From: Arcicella sp040387735
GTDB taxonomy: Bacteria > Bacteroidota > Bacteroidia > Cytophagales > Spirosomataceae
Direction of reading: 5' to 3'
Length of the DNA: 64,000 bases
Assembly (NCBI GenBank): GCA_040387735.1
Contig: JAZKDE010000067.1
Location: forward strand, 62,001-126,000
This document shows, piece after piece, positions 26,487 through 35,225 of the stretch (positions are counted from its first letter, which is position 1; the number at the start of each line of letters is the position of its first letter). Under the pieces are notes generated by a model. It was not told the origin of the DNA, did not search any database, and saw only the letters and a program-made list of their open reading frames with translations. The translations under genes and the position numbers were made by a program.

Positions 26487-29400
26487 TTATTTCTTTTCAA
26501 GCACTTTCAATTTAGCTTTCGCCTCCGCAATAATATTTTTGTCGGGATGGTTTTCGATAATTGAATTTAAAGTTGCTCTTGCTTGAACCATATTATCGAG
26601 TCCCACAAAGTCATCAGATAATAGTAAAAATGCTTTTCCCACAATTTTGTCATCGGCATCAGAGAATTCATTTCTAAATTTAGCCATAATCATATCGGAC
26701 GATTCTTTGAATTTTCTCTGATTATACAAAATTTGTGAAATCAAAAACTGAGCTTCGGCACCAAAATCATCTTTCGCAATGGCAATCGTTTGGTTGAATG
26801 CTTCAATGGCTTTTGGAGAATCATTTTTAGCCATATAAATTTTACCCGTATAAAGCAAAGCCTTACTTTTTGCACCCAAAACTACATCACCAGAATTCGC
26901 AACTTCCTTCGCAAAATATAAAGTTGAATCGGTTTTCGTAGTTTGGTAATAAGATTCCATTAAACCAATTAAAGCTGTTTGTTGGTCTTTTTTATCCGTT
27001 GCATTTACCAAAAGGTTACGGTAATTTGAAATGGCAGGTTTTAGGTTTCCAGAAGCAAACTCTAATTCCGCTGCTTTCAAAATAGCCTTATTCAGTGATT
27101 TGTATTTTCTATCTCTGATTACTTGATAATAATACGTCAAGGCTTGTAATTTATCGCCTAATTTCAAATAAGACTCAGCTATTAAATATTTCGCTTCGTA
27201 CGACTCAACACTCGTCGGATTTTTACGGACATATTCGCTCAAAGCCACAATTGCTTTATCATACTTTTCACCGTAAAACAAACTTTTAGCCGATTCATAT
27301 TCCAAACCAATAATGGAAGTATCCGTTGGATTTGTTCTCTGATAATCATTTAAAATTTGCGTAAATTCTTCTGGACGACCAACTTCGTTTAATTCTTCTT
27401 GTATTCCCGCCAAAGCATCCTTACTTTGAGGAACGGTTGGATGATTTTTCAGGATATTGCGGTAGTCAGCAATTGCACCTTCGTGATTGGTTGTATTTTG
27501 AAACGCAACCGCTCTCTTCAATAAAGCGGCTGGAACTAATGGACTTTGTGGTCTATCATTCAACAATTTTGTAAATCCAGTAATTGCAGGAATATAACGA
27601 CCACCACTAAAATCTATATTTGCTTCTTGATAAATGGCATTGTCGAAATACAAAGACTGAGGAAAATCGCTCTGTACTTTCTGAAATGCACTTTTTGCTC
27701 CTGCTTCATTGCCTTTTAAAATCAAAACTAAACCTTTTTGATACATTGCATAATCACGGTCAGAACGATTTCCACTAATGGCTTGGTCGTAATATTTCAA
27801 CGCTTGGTCATAATTCTTAGCGGCAAAAAAGGTATCACCCAATCTTACGACAGCATCTTGATAGGCCTGCGAATCGCCCGAAGATTTCATTCTATCGGCA
27901 TATTCACGGAACAGTTTATTGGCTTTGTCGTACTCTTTGGTATTATAATATGAATATGCTAAAGCGTACCGACTTCTATTTTGTAAATCCGAAAGATTAG
28001 GTGTGGTATTATCAACTGACGCAATAATTGATTGATACATTGGTATCGCCTCCGAATATTTTTTATCGGCCGAAAGTGCTTCTGCCTTCCAGAAATTAGC
28101 AGCGTATTTTGTTTCTGCATTTACTGGTGTTGTCAAAGATTTATCGAAATACGGAATGGCATCAATGTAACGCTCATCATTATACATTTTGACTGCTTGA
28201 TTAAACGCAATTCTTTGATAAGCCGAATTCGTTCGAGTAGAACGACGTTTCAGTCCTTCAATATACGCAAGTGCCGCTTGATAATTATTAGATGAAAGAT
28301 AGGCTTCACTCACTAATTCATTGGCTTCATCTTCGTATTTTGAATCTGGATATTTCGCTAAAAAACCTTCAAAAGCTTTAATTGCTTCATTTCCACGGTT
28401 CAAATCCAATAAAACTTTAGCATGATTAAAATCAGAATCTTCGGTTACGGATTTATTATAATTGCTTTTTCTGGCTTGGTCAAACGCTCCCAAAGCATAA
28501 TTAGGATTATTTGCTTTCAAATAACATACGCCCAGAATAAAAGAAGCGTACTGTCCGAGAGTATCTCTAACCGCCGCAACGTTTTTGAGTTGTTCCGCAG
28601 CAGGGGCGAATTGATCCGTTTTGTACAAACTATAACCGTATCGGTAAGCCACGGCAGCCAACATTCCGCCAGATTTGTAATTTTTATAAATGGTATAATA
28701 TGAGGATGCTTTTTCGTAATTAGCTTGTTGAAAATAAACTTCTGCGGTCAAAAGAGCCACATCTTCTAACTTACGACCTGAGTTTTTTTCTCGTAAAAGA
28801 GGTTCAGTATAGGCCAACATTTCCGCAAATTTCCCTTGTCGGTAGTAACTATGGGCCAACCAGCCTGGAATTTCACTACGATACGCCGCTGATTGTTCTG
28901 CTTTTTTGAAATCGGGAATAGCTTCGGGATAACGTCCCGCACGAAAATTAATAATTCCTGCGTAATAGGAAGCAGAAACAGCATTGTCCGAACTTCCTCC
29001 CTTTATTTCATTAAAAATATTAAGGGCTTCAGTATAATCCTGTAAAGAAAAATGAGAAATTGCTAAACGATATTGGGCTTCAACATCAGATTTTGGACTT
29101 TTTTTCAAGTAATCCACCGCACGAGCATAATCGCCTTGTTCAAAGAAATAATTTCCAATTTCTTTAAAAAGCGTTCCCGCTACGGGATGTTCTGGATAAT
29201 TTCTTACAAAACGATTAGCCAATAATTCCGTTTCGGAGTATTGCAGATAAAGGCTACACATTACTACGTAATATTCCGCCCAAACTTTATTCGCATCCTC
29301 TTTTTCAAGAACAGCTTTGTCGGCATCCAAAAACATATTGAATTCTGCCCGAGCAGCTTCGTAATTTTTAGATTCAAAATGTTCTTGACCGTTTCGGAAA

Positions 29401-29510
29401 TGAATGGAAACATCGGTATAGTTTAGCGTACTTTGAGCTAAAAGTGATGTTTGAAAAACAAAAGTCAGTAAGATGAAGCAACTGGTTACTAACGACGAGA
29501 TTTTGTTCAT
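26487..29510 (-). CDS. Large tetratricopeptide-repeat protein, exported
   Basis: 1007 residues from ATG 29510 (MNKISSLVTS...); a TTG at 29543 gives 11 more residues but spoils the signal peptide. A signal peptide ends near SLLAQS. Nearly all of the rest is TPR-like helical repeats, with pairs such as FESKNYEAARAEFNMFLDA, FEQGDYARAVDYLKK, NYEKASSYYTIY, NYDQALKYYDQAI and KFKESSDMIM. About two dozen repeats can be counted by eye. Periplasmic TPR solenoids usually scaffold protein complexes. First gene of the envelope operon (35 bp before the barrel gene). Confidence 0.88.
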   Translation of the reverse strand: MNKISSLVTSCFILLTFVFQTSLLAQSTLNYTDVSIHFRNGQEHFESKNYEAARAEFNMFLDADKAVLEKEDANKVWAEYYVVMCSLYLQYSETELLANRFVRNYPEHPVAGTLFKEIGNYFFEQGDYARAVDYLKKSPKSDVEAQYRLAISHFSLQDYTEALNIFNEIKGGSSDNAVSASYYAGIINFRAGRYPEAIPDFKKAEQSAAYRSEIPGWLAHSYYRQGKFAEMLAYTEPLLREKNSGRKLEDVALLTAEVYFQQANYEKASSYYTIYKNYKSGGMLAAVAYRYGYSLYKTDQFAPAAEQLKNVAAVRDTLGQYASFILGVCYLKANNPNYALGAFDQARKSNYNKSVTEDSDFNHAKVLLDLNRGNEAIKAFEGFLAKYPDSKYEDEANELVSEAYLSSNNYQAALAYIEGLKRRSTRTNSAYQRIAFNQAVKMYNDERYIDAIPYFDKSLTTPVNAETKYAANFWKAEALSADKKYSEAIPMYQSIIASVDNTTPNLSDLQNRSRYALAYSYYNTKEYDKANKLFREYADRMKSSGDSQAYQDAVVRLGDTFFAAKNYDQALKYYDQAISGNRSDRDYAMYQKGLVLILKGNEAGAKSAFQKVQSDFPQSLYFDNAIYQEANIDFSGGRYIPAITGFTKLLNDRPQSPLVPAALLKRAVAFQNTTNHEGAIADYRNILKNHPTVPQSKDALAGIQEELNEVGRPEEFTQILNDYQRTNPTDTSIIGLEYESAKSLFYGEKYDKAIVALSEYVRKNPTSVESYEAKYLIAESYLKLGDKLQALTYYYQVIRDRKYKSLNKAILKAAELEFASGNLKPAISNYRNLLVNATDKKDQQTALIGLMESYYQTTKTDSTLYFAKEVANSGDVVLGAKSKALLYTGKIYMAKNDSPKAIEAFNQTIAIAKDDFGAEAQFLISQILYNQRKFKESSDMIMAKFRNEFSDADDKIVGKAFLLLSDDFVGLDNMVQARATLNSIIENHPDKNIIAEAKAKLKVLEKK

Positions 29511-29710
29511 TAGGTTATTGATTTTTAGAGTATTTTCCTTCAATTTAAATTTATGGGTTACGCTCGGAGGAAAATTATTTGTTAAACAAGTAAGGGATTG
29601 GTAGTTTTGTTTTTTGATGAGTTTTGCTAAAAGGATGAAATATTGACGAATTCAATCTTTTACTCGCTCTATTATTTTTACTTAAAAACGTTCATAACAA
29701 ACATTAAATT

Positions 29711-31510
29711 ATGAAAAAAATATCATTTTTCGTTATCTATCTGATTTTAAGCCACTTTGCTTGGAGTCAGACCTCCACTAATCCACCCAAAATAGCGTAT
29801 TTCCTTTCGATGGAACAACCTCAAACGCATTATTTTGACGTTGTTGTTAAATTATCCAATTTTGATGCCAAAACAAAGCAACAGGGTTTCATTGACCTCA
29901 AAATGGCAGTTTGGACTCCAGGCTCATATTTGGTGCGTGAATATGCCAAAAATGTGGAAAGCGTTACCGTCACAAGCGGTACGTCACCGTTAAAGTCTGA
30001 CAAAATTAATAAAAATACTTGGCGTGTGCGACTTTTGGCTGCGACAAATGAAGCAACAATTAAGTATAAAGTTTATGCAAATGAGCTTACCGTGAGAACT
30101 TCATTCATTGATGATTCGCATGGTTACTTAAATCCAGCTTCTGTCTTTATGTACGTAAATGATTGGAGACAAGTTCCTTCGACGATAAATATTAAGCCTT
30201 ATAAAGACTGGAATACCATTTCTACGGGCTTAAAATCACTCGGAAATAATACTTTTGAAGCGGAAAATTTAGATATTTTAATTGATTCACCAATTGAAAT
30301 CGGTACTCAAAAAGTATTAACATTCGACTTAAAAGGTATTCCACACAAAATTGCGATGTACGGAGACGTAAAATTTGACGAAAGCAAAGTTACGAGCGAC
30401 TTCAAAAAAGTTTGTGAAACCGCTCTTAGCGTAGTGGGTGAACATCCTTGCAAGGACTATACATTTTTGATTCATAACCTTGGCGTGGGTGGTGGAGGTT
30501 TGGAACACTTAAATTCTACCACTTGCCAAACTTCAAGAATGAGTTACGATAACGAAAGAATGTACCAAGGATTCATGAGTTTAATTGCTCACGAATATTT
30601 CCACCTTTGGAATGTAAAACGTATTCGCCCAAAAGCACTCGGCCCTTTCGATTATGAAAATGAAAATTACACGCATTTGCTTTGGTTTTCTGAAGGTTGC
30701 ACAAGCTTTTATCAAAATTACATTCTTCGTAAAGCCAACATGATGACTCCCGAAGAATATTTGAATGCGTATGCTGGAGAAATCAATACTATCGAAAATC
30801 ACCCAGGAAACAAAGTTCAATCAGCGGCAGAATCAAGTTGGGATGCGTGGATAAAATATTATCGTCCAAATGAAAACTCTCGCAATAGTACGGTTTCTTA
30901 TTACGATAAAGGAGCTGTTCTGGGGGGTATTTTAAACGTTGCTATTCTACAAGCCACTAAAGGCTCAAAGAATTTGGATGATGTCATGAAGACCTTGTAC
31001 CAAGAATTTTACAAAAAACAAGGTCGTGGTTTTACGGATGAAGAATTTCAAAAAACGGTTGAGTCAGTAGCAGGGAAATCAATGAATGACTTCTTCCAAA
31101 AGTATATCTTTGGCACCGAAACAATTCCATATAATTCATATTTTGAAGCAGTTGGAATGAAATTAGTCGATAAAAATGCAGAAAACACAGCTCCATTTCT
31201 TGGAACAGAATTTAGAGGAGGAAACTTAAAAATCACCAATGTTATTCGTGATTCACCCGCTTATAATTATGGCTTGAGTGTTGGCGATGAAATATTGCAG
31301 ATTGACGGCGTAAAACCAGAAGATATTACCAAGGTTATTTCAAACAAGAAAATTGGTGATATTGTGGAAGTAAAAATTAGAAGAGACGGTTTAGACAAAA
31401 AATATAATGTAACGTTACAAAGAAATTTTACGAAGAACTTAACTTTAGAACCTTTAGAAAATCCGACTAAAGCACAACAAGATTTGTACAAAAAGTGGTT
31501 GTATTTGTAG
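29711..31510 (+). CDS. M61 family glycyl aminopeptidase-like metalloprotease with a PDZ domain
   Basis: 599 residues. Signal peptide about 1-19 (ILSHFAWSQT). The catalytic motif HEYFHLWNVKRIRP (HExxH) and downstream glutamate in LLWFSEGCTSFY are present, matching the M61 family. The N-terminal ~220 residues form the beta-rich domain of this family (MAVWTPGSYLVREYAKNVE). A PDZ domain follows near 510-575 (SPAYNYGLSVGDEILQIDGV). The enzyme is periplasmic or outer-membrane associated; substrates are unknown. The IS element begins 12 bp after the stop. Confidence 0.92.
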   Translation: MKKISFFVIYLILSHFAWSQTSTNPPKIAYFLSMEQPQTHYFDVVVKLSNFDAKTKQQGFIDLKMAVWTPGSYLVREYAKNVESVTVTSGTSPLKSDKINKNTWRVRLLAATNEATIKYKVYANELTVRTSFIDDSHGYLNPASVFMYVNDWRQVPSTINIKPYKDWNTISTGLKSLGNNTFEAENLDILIDSPIEIGTQKVLTFDLKGIPHKIAMYGDVKFDESKVTSDFKKVCETALSVVGEHPCKDYTFLIHNLGVGGGGLEHLNSTTCQTSRMSYDNERMYQGFMSLIAHEYFHLWNVKRIRPKALGPFDYENENYTHLLWFSEGCTSFYQNYILRKANMMTPEEYLNAYAGEINTIENHPGNKVQSAAESSWDAWIKYYRPNENSRNSTVSYYDKGAVLGGILNVAILQATKGSKNLDDVMKTLYQEFYKKQGRGFTDEEFQKTVESVAGKSMNDFFQKYIFGTETIPYNSYFEAVGMKLVDKNAENTAPFLGTEFRGGNLKITNVIRDSPAYNYGLSVGDEILQIDGVKPEDITKVISNKKIGDIVEVKIRRDGLDKKYNVTLQRNFTKNLTLEPLENPTKAQQDLYKKWLYL

Positions 31511-31515
31511 GCATT

Positions 31516-31521
31516 TAGCTA
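31516..31521. repeat. Target-site duplication, left copy
   Basis: TAGCTA, matched at 32971-32976. Confidence 0.65.
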
Positions 31522-31543
31522 AACATGAGTCATCCCGAATTTT
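31522..31543. repeat. IS left terminal inverted repeat
   Basis: 22 bases beginning AACATGAGTCATCCCG, an exact inverse of 32949-32970; the next base differs. Confidence 0.9.
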
Positions 31544-32870
31544 GGGCAAATTTAGTCCAAATGATATTGTGAATGGCAACTCTTAATCTGTAAATCGGTA
31601 CCGAAGCCTTTCGGTACCGATTTCCTGTTCTATGACACCACCTTTTTAGGATTAATTGTATCCAATTTCCCCAGTTATTAATCAAGTGAATCAAAAAGTC
31701 ATAGATAAGTGCTACCATTCCCAGCAACTTACAGGTATTCTCAAAAAACCATAGCCTTGGGGACTCAATGGCTAATTCTGTTTTACAAAATCTGAAGGTT
31801 TGTTCAATGTTCCATCTGTGCATATAAACATGGCACATCTCCCAAGCTTGCTCAAGATTACTGACTTGAATGGAAGTGAGTAAATACAAAGGTGATTGAT
31901 GGTTTTTTCTATCTCTGAGGATTACCAAAGATAAATCTATACCTACAAAATCAGGGTGTTGCACCTTTGTCCATGCGATAGAAATGCTCTTGATTACTTT
32001 CCGTTGACTGTCAAAGACAATTTTCCGTTGTTGAGCTTTGAAAGAACGAGCCAATAAATGGGTTTTCTTTTTCCCTTTATCGGGATGGATAAGTAAATGA
32101 TTTTTCTTCCAACGAACTAAAAAATCTTGTTGAAAATACGTAAGCCACTCGACTGTCCAAGCATTAGCATACCCTCTATCGAATACGTGTAAAACTCCTT
32201 TTCCAATAGATTTATGCAGTTTTTCCAGCATCTTAAAGATAATATTGGAGCCATTTTCTTTATATTTTCCTCGGGTAGTCCACCACGACATTTGACAAAC
32301 ACTGGGTGCTTCCCCTAAAGCCGAAAGTAAGCTCGCTGTCCAACGATACCCTGGCACACAGATGCGGCTGACAGGAGGATGATAGAATCCTTTTTTGACC
32401 TTTGTCAAACGTTTGCCTTTGCTACTTTCTACGCTACATAAGCCTTCGGTGAGCCAACTCTCGGGCTTTTCTATTTTGCTATCATCCCAAATCAATAAGG
32501 GACGCTTACCTATTTGTTGGAGTTGCTCAATTCGCTTTTTACTACGAGCAAAAAGGAAATCATCAAGGACTGTAGAACTCCATTTCTTTGAACGCAGAAG
32601 ATTACTAATCCGTTTTGTCCCAGCTGGAGCATGATCAAAACCACAAATAAAGCCCCCTAACTCACTCAGAAGCAAGCCCATTGAACGATTCCTATTCACA
32701 AGAATGGCCACAAATAAATGGTAAAAAGTCCCAACCAGTCGTTTATCAAGAAGTTTATCTAAGCTAAGTTGTAAATCAGAAAGATAAACATCTATTTTTT
32801 TGAGAAGAAAAGAAGATGCAGTTATTTTTTTAGTAAAACTATCGTTTTTTTGTAACTGTGGCTTGTGCAT
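31530..32870 (-). CDS. IS4-family DDE transposase
   Basis: 446 residues. The catalytic Asp positions are in LLIWDDSKIEK (first D) and HVFDRGYANAWTVEWL (second D). The third block CHVYMHRWNIEQTFRFCKTE is the Y-x2-R-W-x-I-E-x6-K signature of IS4-family enzymes. No frameshift or stop is present, so the enzyme should be active. The ATG at 32870 follows AGGAGG by 7 bases, a strong Shine-Dalgarno that most neighbouring genes lack, and this site sits in the stem of a hairpin (32874-32928). Confidence 0.95.
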   Translation of the reverse strand: MHKPQLQKNDSFTKKITASSFLLKKIDVYLSDLQLSLDKLLDKRLVGTFYHLFVAILVNRNRSMGLLLSELGGFICGFDHAPAGTKRISNLLRSKKWSSTVLDDFLFARSKKRIEQLQQIGKRPLLIWDDSKIEKPESWLTEGLCSVESSKGKRLTKVKKGFYHPPVSRICVPGYRWTASLLSALGEAPSVCQMSWWTTRGKYKENGSNIIFKMLEKLHKSIGKGVLHVFDRGYANAWTVEWLTYFQQDFLVRWKKNHLLIHPDKGKKKTHLLARSFKAQQRKIVFDSQRKVIKSISIAWTKVQHPDFVGIDLSLVILRDRKNHQSPLYLLTSIQVSNLEQAWEMCHVYMHRWNIEQTFRFCKTELAIESPRLWFFENTCKLLGMVALIYDFLIHLINNWGNWIQLILKRWCHRTGNRYRKASVPIYRLRVAIHNIIWTKFAQNSG

Positions 32871-32873
32871 AAG

Positions 32874-32928
32874 AAAACCTCCTGTTTTTTGTGTTTGTCG
32901 TTATTCACAAAATAAACAAGGAGGTTTT
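32874..32928 (-). promoter_or_regulatory. Hairpin burying the transposase ribosome-binding site
   Basis: AAAACCTCCT (32874-32883) pairs with AGGAGGTTTT (32919-32928), 10 bp, with TGTTT/AAACA extending it across a one-base bulge. On the minus strand the 3' arm holds AGGAGG, 7 bases before the ATG. Any transcript entering from outside the element carries both arms and would hide the site, while a transcript starting inside the loop would not. Confidence 0.6.
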
Positions 32929-32948
32929 TATTTTAAAAGCCTATCTCA

Positions 32949-32970
32949 AAAATTCGGGATGACTCATGTT
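32949..32970. repeat. IS right terminal inverted repeat
   Basis: Exact inverse of 31522-31543; continues as AACATGAGTCATCCCG on the minus strand. Confidence 0.9.
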
Positions 32971-32976
32971 TAGCTA
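32971..32976. repeat. Target-site duplication, right copy
   Basis: TAGCTA, matched at 31516-31521. Confidence 0.65.
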
Positions 32977-32988
32977 CCATATAGAATC

Positions 32989-33714
32989 TTATTTTGCTCC
33001 AAAAACTCTTTTCAAAATATCCGAAACTCTCGCCGCAGGATTATCTCTAATCTTTTGTTCTTCCTGAGCCACCAAAAGAAATAATCCATCAATCGCTTTT
33101 TGAGTAGCATATTGCTGTAAATCTGGATTAACCTTCTGCGTAAACGGAATTCTATTGTAAGTAGTAGCAATATCACCGTACATCCTTGTCGCTCCCGTTG
33201 AGTTGATGGCATCTTGCATGATTGGTGCAAAGGCACTCGTTAAGGCTTGCGAAGAGGTTCTTTTTAAATAAAGCGTTGCGGCATCTTTATCTCCCTTCAA
33301 AATTCCCAAAGCATCTTGAATCGTCATTTTAGTAATGGCATCCACAAAAATTGGCACCGCTTTTTCTGCCGCTTTTTCTGCTCCACGATTTAACGAAGTG
33401 ATAAATTTATCACATTCATTGCCCAAACCAATGGCACGCAATTTCTCCTCCACTTTTTGAGCTTCGGGTGGAAAAAGCAATTTAATTGTTTGATTACCTA
33501 AATAACCATCCAAAGCAGACGCTTGCGAAGAACTATTCTTAATTCCAACGGTAAGCGCTTCTTTCAATCCACGACCAATTTCTTCCGTTGTTAATGCCCC
33601 AGAAGTTGTACCACCAAGAACATCGGTAGCTTGTTTTAAAATATTCCCAAAATTTTGTGATTGGCAGCTGCTAACCGAGGCCATCAAAGCGGCACTTAAA
33701 AGTAATTTTCTCAT
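32989..33714 (-). CDS. DUF4197 lipoprotein
   Basis: 241 residues. The lipoprotein signal ends at Cys17 (MASVSSCQSQ). The mature part is one DUF4197 domain: LTTEEIGRGLKEALTVGIK near 41-59, IKLLFPPEAQKVEEKLRAIG, AITKMTIQDALGILKGDKDAATLYLK, and the C-terminal YATQKAIDGLFLLVAQEEQKIR. The family is all-helical and of unknown function, common in Bacteroidota and Proteobacteria. It converges on the M61 gene and the IS sits between them. The upstream 272 bp before cinA is A+T-rich and otherwise empty. Confidence 0.88.
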   Translation of the reverse strand: MRKLLLSAALMASVSSCQSQNFGNILKQATDVLGGTTSGALTTEEIGRGLKEALTVGIKNSSSQASALDGYLGNQTIKLLFPPEAQKVEEKLRAIGLGNECDKFITSLNRGAEKAAEKAVPIFVDAITKMTIQDALGILKGDKDAATLYLKRTSSQALTSAFAPIMQDAINSTGATRMYGDIATTYNRIPFTQKVNPDLQQYATQKAIDGLFLLVAQEEQKIRDNPAARVSDILKRVFGAK

Positions 33715-33804
33715 TTATAGTGATTGTTAAACGATTTTTTATTTATGACGTAATTTATTTGAAAATGTCATTTGCCATAAAACGCTAAAACTCCTTAATT
33801 TGTG

Positions 33805-33812
33805 TAATTTTG
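33805..33812 (+). promoter_or_regulatory. Candidate -7 element for cinA
   Basis: TAATTTTG matches TAnnTTTG, 175 bp before the chosen cinA start. No -33 box at the right spacing; tentative. Confidence 0.25.
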
Positions 33813-33986
33813 GACGAAAATAGTTAATTAGTATTATCTACGAGGTAAGAAGTAATAAGTTTTATTGAAATTTATTTAATGAATGTGTCGTTTTTTTTCG
33901 GAAAATTTGTTTCAAAATACACCCGTTCAACCTTTTACCTTAATTCTTAAAACCTAAAATTGATAAGCACAAGACCATCAAAAGAA

Positions 33987-35225
33987 ATGATAAAAGCAGA
34001 GATAATTACCATTGGTGACGAAATCCTTTACGGACAAATAACTGATACAAATACCCAGTGGATTAGTGCAGAGTTGGATAAAATTGGGATAAAAACCGTT
34101 CGTAAATCTTCCGTTGGGGATTCTGAGGAAGCTATTTTGGAGATTTTTGAAGAATCAACGAAACGAGCAGATTTAGTGATTGTTACGGGTGGATTAGGCC
34201 CCACGAAAGACGATATTACCAAGAAAACTTTTTGCAAATACTTCAACACTGAACTCATTGTACACCCGCAAGCATTAGCAGATGTTACGGAGTTTTTCAG
34301 AAAAAGAGGCCGTGAATTGACTGGTTTAAATCTTAGTCAGGGTGAATTACCCGCCAATGCTACTTTTATTCCAAACACCATGGGAACTGCTCCAGGAATG
34401 TGGTTTGATCAAAATGGAGTCATTTATATTTCCATGCCAGGCGTACCTTTTGAGATGAAAGGCATGATGTCGCTCACACTTTTACCAAAATTACAAGAAC
34501 ATTTCAACACGCCAGTTATTTTTCACAAAGTCATTCGTACCGTTGGCATTGGAGAATCTTATTTAGCAGAAATGATTGAGTCTTGGGAAGATGCTTTACC
34601 TGAACACATCAAATTGGCGTATTTGCCTTCAATGGGAAATGTAAAGTTACGCCTTACTGGTTTTGGCGAAGACTTACAAATCCTTGAAAGTCAGGTTGAA
34701 GAGCAATTCCAAAAGGTTTTACCAACCATTCAAGAATTCGTTTACGGTTTTGGAAATGATGAATTAGAAGACGTTCTTGGAAAGATTTTAACCGAAAAAA
34801 AACAAACTGTTGCCGTGGCAGAAAGTTGTACAGGCGGATATTTGGGCCATCAATTCACTAAAGTTGCTGGTAGTTCAGCCTATTTTATTGGCGGAATTTT
34901 AGCGTATGATAATGCCGTAAAGATTAATCAATTAGGTGTCAAACCTGAAACACTAAACAATCACGGAGCAGTTTCAGAGCAAACAGTAATTGAAATGTCG
35001 GAGAATATTCGCAGCTTATTAGGCACAACTTACGGATTAGCCACCAGTGGTATTGCCGGCCCAAGCGGAGGAACACCAGACAAACCTGTTGGCACCATTT
35101 GGATTGCCATAGCTACTGAAAATCAGACCATTACGAAGCAATTAACCTTAGGAGGTTCTCGTGAACAAAATATTCATTTAACAGCTATCAACATACTGAA
35201 TTTATTAAGAAAAATATGTCTTTAA
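33987..35225 (+). CDS. cinA: CinA-family protein (competence/damage-inducible, NMN deamidase domain)
   Basis: 412 residues from ATG 33987 (MIKAEIITIGDEIL); an in-frame TTG at 33960 adds nine unconserved residues. The N-terminal molybdopterin-binding-like domain carries IITIGDEILYGQITDTN and VTGGLGPTKDDITKKTF; the C-terminal domain (about 255-412) has AESCTGGYLGHQFTKVAGSS and ATSGIAGPSGGTPDKPVG, the nicotinamide-nucleotide amidase part. Together they recycle NMN in pyridine-nucleotide metabolism. Its last 10 bases overlap the start of the E2 gene, so translation is probably coupled. Confidence 0.95.
   Translation: MIKAEIITIGDEILYGQITDTNTQWISAELDKIGIKTVRKSSVGDSEEAILEIFEESTKRADLVIVTGGLGPTKDDITKKTFCKYFNTELIVHPQALADVTEFFRKRGRELTGLNLSQGELPANATFIPNTMGTAPGMWFDQNGVIYISMPGVPFEMKGMMSLTLLPKLQEHFNTPVIFHKVIRTVGIGESYLAEMIESWEDALPEHIKLAYLPSMGNVKLRLTGFGEDLQILESQVEEQFQKVLPTIQEFVYGFGNDELEDVLGKILTEKKQTVAVAESCTGGYLGHQFTKVAGSSAYFIGGILAYDNAVKINQLGVKPETLNNHGAVSEQTVIEMSENIRSLLGTTYGLATSGIAGPSGGTPDKPVGTIWIAIATENQTITKQLTLGGSREQNIHLTAINILNLLRKICL

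Larger units (their letters stand above)
31522..32970 (-). mobile_element. Complete IS4-family insertion sequence, 1449 bp
   Basis: Perfect 22-bp terminal inverted repeats, an intact transposase of 446 residues whose stop lies inside the left repeat, and a 6-bp direct repeat TAGCTA on both sides. It lies between the convergent 3' ends of the M61 and DUF4197 genes, so it disrupts no coding sequence. Intact ends suggest a recent arrival. The repeat may be counted as 20-bp ends if the outer AA/TT is assigned to the target instead. Confidence 0.93.

Noticed and set aside
29511..29543. TTG start of the TPR gene
   Set aside because: It adds eleven charged residues before the signal peptide; ATG 29510 gives a standard one.
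33960..33986. TTG start nine codons upstream of cinA
   Set aside because: The added residues are not conserved; the ATG at 33987 gives the usual MIKAEIITIGDE start.
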